This document shows positions 13,506 through 18,659 of a DNA stretch of 18,659 nt, one piece after another (positions within the stretch are counted from its first letter, which is position 1; every line of letters begins with the position of its first letter). The notes below the pieces were generated by a model. The model saw only the letters and a program-made list of their open reading frames with translations. It was not told where the DNA came from and did not search any database. Source of the stretch: an uncultured Bacillus sp. (GTDB lineage: Bacteria; Bacillota; Bacilli; Bacillales_B; DSM-18226). Both the position numbers and the translations under genes were made by a program. The stretch lies in contig NZ_CAMLDX010000071.1 in NCBI RefSeq assembly GCF_946478885.1, positions 1-18,659 of the forward strand, in the 5' to 3' direction.

Positions 13506-13528
13506 GTCTTTTTGCGGTGCCTGACACC
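13506..13528 (-). repeat. Dispersed palindromic repeat, copy 6
   Basis: GTCTTTTTGC is followed by GGTGCCTGACACC, identical over 23 bp to the copy at 8421-8443; with flanking bases GCGGTG/CACCGC forms a 6-bp stem. It lies between two divergent genes, just upstream of the ywqB -10 element, so here it could influence initiation. Confidence 0.8.
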
Positions 13529-13558
13529 GCAGTCTTTTTAAACGCTGTAAAATGTGTG

Positions 13559-13564
13559 TATAAT
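13559..13564 (+). promoter_or_regulatory. Candidate -10 element of the ywqB-ywqA operon
   Basis: A perfect TATAAT lies about 32 nt before the start of the SWIM gene. The 17-nt-spaced -35 region (13536-13541, TTTTAA) is a poor match. The palindromic repeat ends 7 bp upstream of that -35 region. Confidence 0.45.
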
Positions 13565-13595
13565 AAAAGAATATGTTTTTTCGGGAGGGATGATG

Positions 13596-15212
13596 TTGAG
13601 TGTGATTCCAGAGGAGTATTTGGAGCCATTGCAGTGGTTTTCAGAATATATGAAAGAAACGCTGATACCGGATTCGCTGGAAGATGCAAAGATCGTGCAG
13701 AAGGGACTGCATCTGTATCGCCAAGGGGCGGTAACGTCCGTGAAGCTAGAGCACGGTCATGCTACAGCCACGGTGCAGGATGTTGCTTCAGTGAAGGTGA
13801 CGCTCAATTTGGATCTTCCTCAGATCAGTGAGTGCACCTGTCCAGCCGATCTGTTTTGCCGCCATATCACAGCTGCCTTCTTTCAGCTTCTCTCCTATGA
13901 ACGCAGTGTCGCCGAATGGGTCGATATGTGGCGTAAACCATTGAGAGAGAAGAAGGCGGTGAAATCATGGAGCATCGAGAGGGCTAAAGATTTGCTAAAA
14001 ACAGCCGGGATGCTGAAGCCGGATTATCAGCAATGGGTGACCACCTTTCGCGAAAGCTTCGACCTAATCCTGCGCGGAAAGGGAGCCCCGAAACCGTACG
14101 TAATCGCCGAGCTATTTGAAACCTATTCCCGTCGCCTTAAGGCAGGAGCCCCGCTGAAACAGGAATGGAAGCAGCTTTATTTTCTCGTGGCGGCCGTCGT
14201 ATCCTTCACCAAGCTGCTTGAGCTGAGCCATGATCTCGGGCATAACGAGGACACAGTCAACCGCCATTACCGTCAGCTCTTTCAAGGTGCCATCCAAGAT
14301 ATCATGAGGCTGTCGGATACCATTTCTGTTCAGGCGCTTCCCTTCGACTTTGACGATTTTATTGAGCAACTCAAAGGAGAAACGAATGCTCTGATTGAAT
14401 CCGATTATATGATTGCATACGACCGGATCCACCTCTTCTGCCTGTTATGGACACGCCTGTTCAAAAAGAAAAACTGGCGCGAGGAGCAGTTAATGACCCT
14501 CTTAAAACAAGACGATCGAGGTCTGGCCCAGCGTGTTGCCATCATTCACCTGCACCTGCTGTTGAAAAATGATGATGAAGCCTTGACACTGATTAAATCC
14601 TGTGATGAAAGACTGACACCTTACTTTTTTTACTGGATAGACCTGCTGACGGAACAGAAAGAATGGGCACGCATAGAAAGCTTTCTTACCGAATTCCTTG
14701 CCCGCATTCGATCGTTTTTAAACCGGGATGCGGACTATTATGCCTGTCGTGATTTTTCGAAGATGATTTTGAATTCAATCATCCCATATTGCACGGAAAC
14801 TGGACGGACCGACCTTTTTGAAAGAGCCTTATATGAAATGCTGCCATATACATTCAGAGAATACGAGGATTTTCTTTTTGAAAAAAAAGATTTTACTAAA
14901 TGGATGGAGCTACAGACATATATTGGTTTGAGAATGGAATCACTCTCGAAAAGCCAAATTAAGAGGCTGCAGGATGAGGCGCCTGAGCTGCTCCTGCCGC
15001 TATACCACCAGGCGATTCAGCTGCATATTGATGTGAAGAACCGCGAGCATTACCGAGAGGCGGTACGCATGCTGAAAAAACTGCGGACATTGTATAAAAA
15101 AATAAAGCGGACTGATGAGTGGGAAGAATTTCTGAACATTCTGCTGACACGCACAAAGCGACTTCGTGCCTTTCAAGAAGAATGTAAAAGGGGAAAATTG
15201 ATCGATGCTTAA
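13596..15212 (+). CDS. ywqB: SWIM zinc finger protein, YwqB-like
   Basis: This is a cytoplasmic protein with a SWIM zinc finger, thought to bind DNA or protein partners and usually encoded directly before a SNF2-family ATPase. The 538-residue product carries the CxCx(n)CxH signature early: Cys80 and Cys82 (ECTCPADL), Cys88 and His90 (FCRH). The rest, about 100-538, is helical and resembles TPR-like repeat proteins without clear motifs. I chose the TTG at 13596, 7 nt after GGAGG; the two in-frame ATG codons at 13590 and 13593 sit too close to that site, and the ATG at 13554 overlaps the promoter. It overlaps the SNF2 gene by 8 bp, so the two are translationally coupled and probably act as one complex. 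The symbol follows the B. subtilis ywqB-ywqA order. Confidence 0.88.
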   Translation: MSVIPEEYLEPLQWFSEYMKETLIPDSLEDAKIVQKGLHLYRQGAVTSVKLEHGHATATVQDVASVKVTLNLDLPQISECTCPADLFCRHITAAFFQLLSYERSVAEWVDMWRKPLREKKAVKSWSIERAKDLLKTAGMLKPDYQQWVTTFRESFDLILRGKGAPKPYVIAELFETYSRRLKAGAPLKQEWKQLYFLVAAVVSFTKLLELSHDLGHNEDTVNRHYRQLFQGAIQDIMRLSDTISVQALPFDFDDFIEQLKGETNALIESDYMIAYDRIHLFCLLWTRLFKKKNWREEQLMTLLKQDDRGLAQRVAIIHLHLLLKNDDEALTLIKSCDERLTPYFFYWIDLLTEQKEWARIESFLTEFLARIRSFLNRDADYYACRDFSKMILNSIIPYCTETGRTDLFERALYEMLPYTFREYEDFLFEKKDFTKWMELQTYIGLRMESLSKSQIKRLQDEAPELLLPLYHQAIQLHIDVKNREHYREAVRMLKKLRTLYKKIKRTDEWEEFLNILLTRTKRLRAFQEECKRGKLIDA

Positions 15213-18200
15213 GTCAAACTATATGAAGATACTTGTGACAGATTTAGGGGATGATCAGTATTTTCTAAGCGCCATGGACAAGGAGGAGCACTACTTCTAC
15301 CCTTCCGTGTGGCAGTATCTCCTGTTGAACGGGCATAAGGAAAGTTTTTATGGGACGATGGTTGACCATAACACGGTGGCCGGGATTGAGGGCATTGTGC
15401 TGAACGGTTGGCAGCTGGCAACGCTATTTGCCGGGGAACAGTTTAACCGAATGGTCGACTGGGATTGGGATGAGAATGCCGAGCTCTGCCTAGCTGCGGC
15501 CCATACAGTGTACGGAGCAATCCAGGAGAAGGAATGGATGCCGGACTTTGACTCATGGGAGCGCGACGAGTTTCGCTGGGCTCTGCCGGATCGTGTCGTG
15601 AACGAGTTTCTCCCGGCATTCTGGGAGCAGGATGGCGTCCGTTCCTTCATAGAGAAGTGGTTCAACCACGCACTGGATAGCTATATGAATCAAAATCGCG
15701 AACTGAAGACTTCTTTTGGAACAAAACTTCAGACACTGCGGGACGGAACGATCGCACCACACCATTTGGCGGCCTATTTTGATGAAGATAGCTTTCGCGA
15801 GTGGATCGGCATTAAGCCGAGCAAAGTTCCTTTTACATTGGCTATGAAACTGGAGGAGCCTGTCGATGCAGCTGATTCTTGGATGCTTGAATGTTTTTTA
15901 CGCGATAAAAAAGACCCGGATTTAGCCGTTGATTTAGGAAACATCGATGATTACCCCAAGACTTGGCTGCCGCATTTAGAGGCGGTGATTCGGGAGCAGG
16001 AACGCTGGATGCGCCTCTTCCCATGGCTAAATGCAGGGAAACACGAGCCTCGTTTGACAGATAAATTGACAGAGAATGAAGCATGGTTATTTTTAACAGA
16101 AGCTAGCGAAATCCTGCTGGCACTTGGTGTTGATATTCTTCTTCCTTCCTGGTGGCAGGCAATGAAGAAGGCAAGTCTGAAAGTGAAGGCCCGTGTAAAG
16201 AGTGCCTCCGGCAGCTATCGCCCGTCCTTTGTCGGTCTACAGGCAATGCTTGATTACGATTGGCGTTTTTCGATGAATGGCGTAGATCTGTCAGAGGAAG
16301 AGTTCAATCAGCTGGTTGAGGAAAAGCGGCGCCTTGTATTCGTGCGCGGGCGCTGGATTAAGCTTGACCCGGAATTTATCCATCAGATTCAGGAACTGAT
16401 GAAGAAGGCGGAAAAAGAAGGCCTTCAGGTTCGCGATGTCATCGAGCAGGAATTGTTTGCTGAAGAAGGAGTAGGCTCGACAGCAGATGAATTGGAGAAT
16501 CCTAAAGCGTTCGCGAAGATTCAGATTGAACTGAACCGTCAATGGAAGTCGATGGTCAAAGGTCTCCACAATCTTAAGGAGCTGCCGCTTGAGCCGGTGC
16601 CAAAGGGCTTTCAAGGTGAACTGCGGCCATATCAGCAGCTCGGGATGAGCTGGCTGTTGTTTCTGCGCAGGTATGGCTTCGGTGGCTGTCTTGCCGATGA
16701 CATGGGTCTCGGAAAAACAGTACAGTTGATTTCTTATTTGCTACGGGTAAAAGAGGAGAGGGAAAGGAAGAACACTGACCACGACAGGCTTCTGCTTGAA
16801 ACCAAGTCCGATGCAACTGCAGCAGGTGCAGGCCATGTAGACGAGCCCGGGACAGAAATATTGGCAGACAGGCAGACAGATGCATCGGCAACCCCCCTCT
16901 CTAATATGAATAGCAGCAAGACTAAGTCTGATCTTGCTGTAGCGAAGCGTGGACGAAAAACCGCTGCAGAGTCCATTGCCATTACCGCGGCACCAGATGG
17001 GGCACTCAAGAAAACGAGCTGTGCTACCGCACAAAAAGCTGCGGCAATGGATACAGGCGCTAATGAAACGAGCACTTCTCGAGGACAGAAGAATTCCGCA
17101 GCGTTTGCAAAAACAACAGTGGCAACCACTCGGGATGCTGCACAATCTATCGAACCGTCCCTGATTATCTGCCCGACATCCGTTCTCGGCAACTGGCAAA
17201 AGGAATTGGAGAGATTTGCTCCGGATTTATCCATTTACCTCCACTATGGAACGGGGCGGCTTCACGGGAGAGAGTTTGCCGAAAAGGCGTTGGAGGCGGA
17301 TGTGGTCCTGACCTCCTACGGGCTGACACACCTTGATTTGAACGACTTTTTACAGCTGACATGGAGCACGATTACCATTGACGAGGCGCAAAATATTAAA
17401 AATGCCGAGACAAAGCAATCCCGAGCCGTTAGAAAGCTTGAAGGCCGTCATCATATTGCTTTGACAGGAACTCCGATGGAGAATCGTTTAAGCGAGCTGT
17501 GGTCGATTTTCGATTTTATCAATCACGGCTACCTTGGTTCAAGCCGTCAATTTCAAAAGCGGTTTGTCCTGCCGATTGAACGTGACGATGAAAAGGAACG
17601 CATCCACCAGCTGCAGGCGTTGATCCGACCTTTTTTACTAAGAAGAACGAAAAAGGACGAGGATGTGGCATTGAATCTGCCTGACAAGCTGGAGCAGAAG
17701 GAATATTGTCCGCTCACAGCCGAGCAGGCATCGCTGTACGAGCAGCTGGTGCATGACTCGCTAGAGGATATTGATAAGCTGTCGCCGTTTGAGCGAAAGG
17801 GCTTGATTTTGCAAATGCTGAGCCGGCTAAAGCAGCTTTGTAACCATCCGGCATTGTATTTGAAGGAAGTGCAGCCGGAGGATCTCGTGGAACGTTCGAC
17901 CAAGCTGGAAAAACTGCAGGAACTTATTTATGCGGTGCTGGAGCAGGAGGAAAGCTGCCTGATCTTCACGCAGTACATTGAGATGGGGCATATCATTCAG
18001 ACGATGATTGAAGATGAATTCGGAATCAAGGTCCCGTTTTTGAATGGCAGTGTGGCGAAATCGCAGCGTGATCGGATGATTGAAAAATTTCAAAATCACG
18101 AATTCCCGATTTTCCTGCTGTCACTGAAAGCGGGCGGAACCGGGCTGAACTTGACTGCGGCGAATCATGTTATCCATTATGATCGCTGGTGGAATCCTGC

Positions 18201-18414
18201 CGTCGAGAACCAAGCGACCGACCGGGCATACCGCATCGGGCAGAAGCGCTTTGTCCATGTGCATAAATTGATCTGTACCGGTACGCTTGAGGAAAAAATT
18301 GATTTAATGCTTGATAAAAAACAATCGCTGAACGATGAGATTATTCAGAGCGATACTTGGATTACCGAACTATCGACAGATGAGCTGCGAGATCTGATAC
18401 ATTTAGGAAAATAG
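15205..18414 (+). CDS. ywqA: SNF2-family helicase-like ATPase, YwqA-like
   Basis: This ATP-dependent DNA translocase of the bacterial SNF2 (RapA/HepA-type) superfamily has 1069 residues. Residues 1-460 form a bacterial-specific N-terminal region. The ATPase core follows: motif I DMGLGKT (499-505), motif Ia PTSVLGNW (657-664), DEAQ box (726-729), motif III LTGTPMENRL (753-762), then the C-terminal helicase lobe with LSLKAGGTGLNL (972-983) and motif VI QATDRAYRIGQ (1003-1013). All key motifs are intact. Oddity: between motif I and Ia lie about 130 residues (518-648) of Ala/Thr/Lys-rich, low-complexity sequence, where relatives of about 920 residues have a short linker. The start ATG overlaps the ywqB stop, with AGGGG 11 nt upstream. 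Probably involved in DNA repair or chromosome maintenance with YwqB, but the exact role is not established. Confidence 0.93.
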   Translation: MLKSNYMKILVTDLGDDQYFLSAMDKEEHYFYPSVWQYLLLNGHKESFYGTMVDHNTVAGIEGIVLNGWQLATLFAGEQFNRMVDWDWDENAELCLAAAHTVYGAIQEKEWMPDFDSWERDEFRWALPDRVVNEFLPAFWEQDGVRSFIEKWFNHALDSYMNQNRELKTSFGTKLQTLRDGTIAPHHLAAYFDEDSFREWIGIKPSKVPFTLAMKLEEPVDAADSWMLECFLRDKKDPDLAVDLGNIDDYPKTWLPHLEAVIREQERWMRLFPWLNAGKHEPRLTDKLTENEAWLFLTEASEILLALGVDILLPSWWQAMKKASLKVKARVKSASGSYRPSFVGLQAMLDYDWRFSMNGVDLSEEEFNQLVEEKRRLVFVRGRWIKLDPEFIHQIQELMKKAEKEGLQVRDVIEQELFAEEGVGSTADELENPKAFAKIQIELNRQWKSMVKGLHNLKELPLEPVPKGFQGELRPYQQLGMSWLLFLRRYGFGGCLADDMGLGKTVQLISYLLRVKEERERKNTDHDRLLLETKSDATAAGAGHVDEPGTEILADRQTDASATPLSNMNSSKTKSDLAVAKRGRKTAAESIAITAAPDGALKKTSCATAQKAAAMDTGANETSTSRGQKNSAAFAKTTVATTRDAAQSIEPSLIICPTSVLGNWQKELERFAPDLSIYLHYGTGRLHGREFAEKALEADVVLTSYGLTHLDLNDFLQLTWSTITIDEAQNIKNAETKQSRAVRKLEGRHHIALTGTPMENRLSELWSIFDFINHGYLGSSRQFQKRFVLPIERDDEKERIHQLQALIRPFLLRRTKKDEDVALNLPDKLEQKEYCPLTAEQASLYEQLVHDSLEDIDKLSPFERKGLILQMLSRLKQLCNHPALYLKEVQPEDLVERSTKLEKLQELIYAVLEQEESCLIFTQYIEMGHIIQTMIEDEFGIKVPFLNGSVAKSQRDRMIEKFQNHEFPIFLLSLKAGGTGLNLTAANHVIHYDRWWNPAVENQATDRAYRIGQKRFVHVHKLICTGTLEEKIDLMLDKKQSLNDEIIQSDTWITELSTDELRDLIHLGK

Positions 18415-18589
18415 AAAGTGGCACTGGCCGTCTATTGGAGAACGATTCACTCTCTTTCCCTTGTCGGATTCCATATAATCTCCTGCGGCTGGTTTACCAG
18501 AAACATCATTCTTTGTTTCGCACTATAGGAGGATATTCGGTAAGTCCAATAAGATTTAAGAAAACAGCTTTATTTCGGCAGTTTCAAAG

Positions 18590-18641
18590 AAAGAAGAATC
18601 CCGCTGTGGTTCCATTAAACACGGAGGATTCTTCTTTTTTT
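18590..18641 (+). terminator. Rho-independent terminator of ywqB-ywqA
   Basis: AAAGAAGAATCC (18590-18601) pairs perfectly with GGATTCTTCTTT (18626-18637), with further pairing inside (CCG-TG/CACGG), and is followed by a T tract to 18641. It lies 175 bp after the ywqA stop. The mirrored A tract could also end a transcript coming from the right. Confidence 0.85.
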
Positions 18642-18659
18642 ACAGATTTGTGAAGAGAG

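Noticed and set aside
3276..13528. CRISPR array formed by the repeated 23-24 bp elements
   Set aside because: Copies are kilobases apart, occur in both orientations and are palindromic; there is no regular spacer and no cas gene.
16734..17234. Two long antisense frames (166 and 152 codons) inside ywqA
   Set aside because: They coincide with the low-complexity insertion, have no ribosome binding site, and encode Ser/Ala/Cys-rich sequence typical of antisense shadows.
18435..18653. 72-codon plus-strand frame after ywqA
   Set aside because: It runs through the perfect terminator hairpin at 18590-18641 and has no ribosome binding site.

Overview
The window looks like a chromosomal segment of a low-to-moderate G+C Gram-positive spore-former of the family Bacillaceae. 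The reasons are strong AGGAGG-type ribosome binding sites, frequent TTG/GTG starts, SigA- and ECF-type promoters, and gene sets known from Bacillus subtilis: gtaB/galU, a LytE/CwlS-type LysM-NlpC/P60 hydrolase, a yknW-yknX pair and a ywqB-ywqA (SWIM/SNF2) pair. No rRNA, tRNA, CRISPR array or intact transposase was found.

Layout. Positions 1-191 hold a degenerate 36-bp tandem repeat at the 3' end of galU (181-1080, minus). An intergenic stretch of about 1 kb follows, with a 49-codon minus-strand gene (1735-1884) that diverges from a secreted cell-wall endopeptidase (2118-3263, plus). The two face each other across a compact divergent promoter region with a perfect 9-bp inverted repeat. After a terminator and palindromic repeats come yknX and yknW homologues (3929-5797, minus), without the ABC ATPase and permease that normally accompany them. 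Positions 5798-6801 contain no convincing gene, but do contain a strong bidirectional terminator and what looks like a decayed 3' end of a group IIC intron. A two-gene membrane operon of unknown function (6802-8071, minus) is followed by a secreted/membrane-anchored protein of unknown function (8488-9174, minus) with a good ECF-sigma-like promoter, and a 62-residue membrane protein (9388-9576, minus). Next is an operon (9725-13290, minus) in which a beta-ketoacyl synthase-like protein precedes a membrane PAS-GGDEF-EAL protein. The right-hand end is the plus-strand operon ywqB-ywqA (13596-18414), closed by a strong terminator.

Features that stand out: (i) a dispersed palindromic element with core GGTGTCAGGCACC, present at six sites (seven cores), often within 50 bp of a stop codon; (ii) the ketoacyl synthase has Gln where FabF has its first catalytic His, and is paired with a c-di-GMP enzyme; (iii) an Ala/Thr-rich insertion of about 130 residues inside the SNF2 ATPase core, between motif I and motif Ia; (iv) an orphan yknWX pair; (v) a putative one-base frameshift in an A7 tract of the ECF-promoted gene; (vi) a membrane protein with a duplicated PG(F/L)GH module. 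No clearly new defence or biosynthetic system is visible. The most unusual unit is the ketoacyl synthase plus GGDEF-EAL operon. Family assignments rest on motif recognition by eye, not on database searches.
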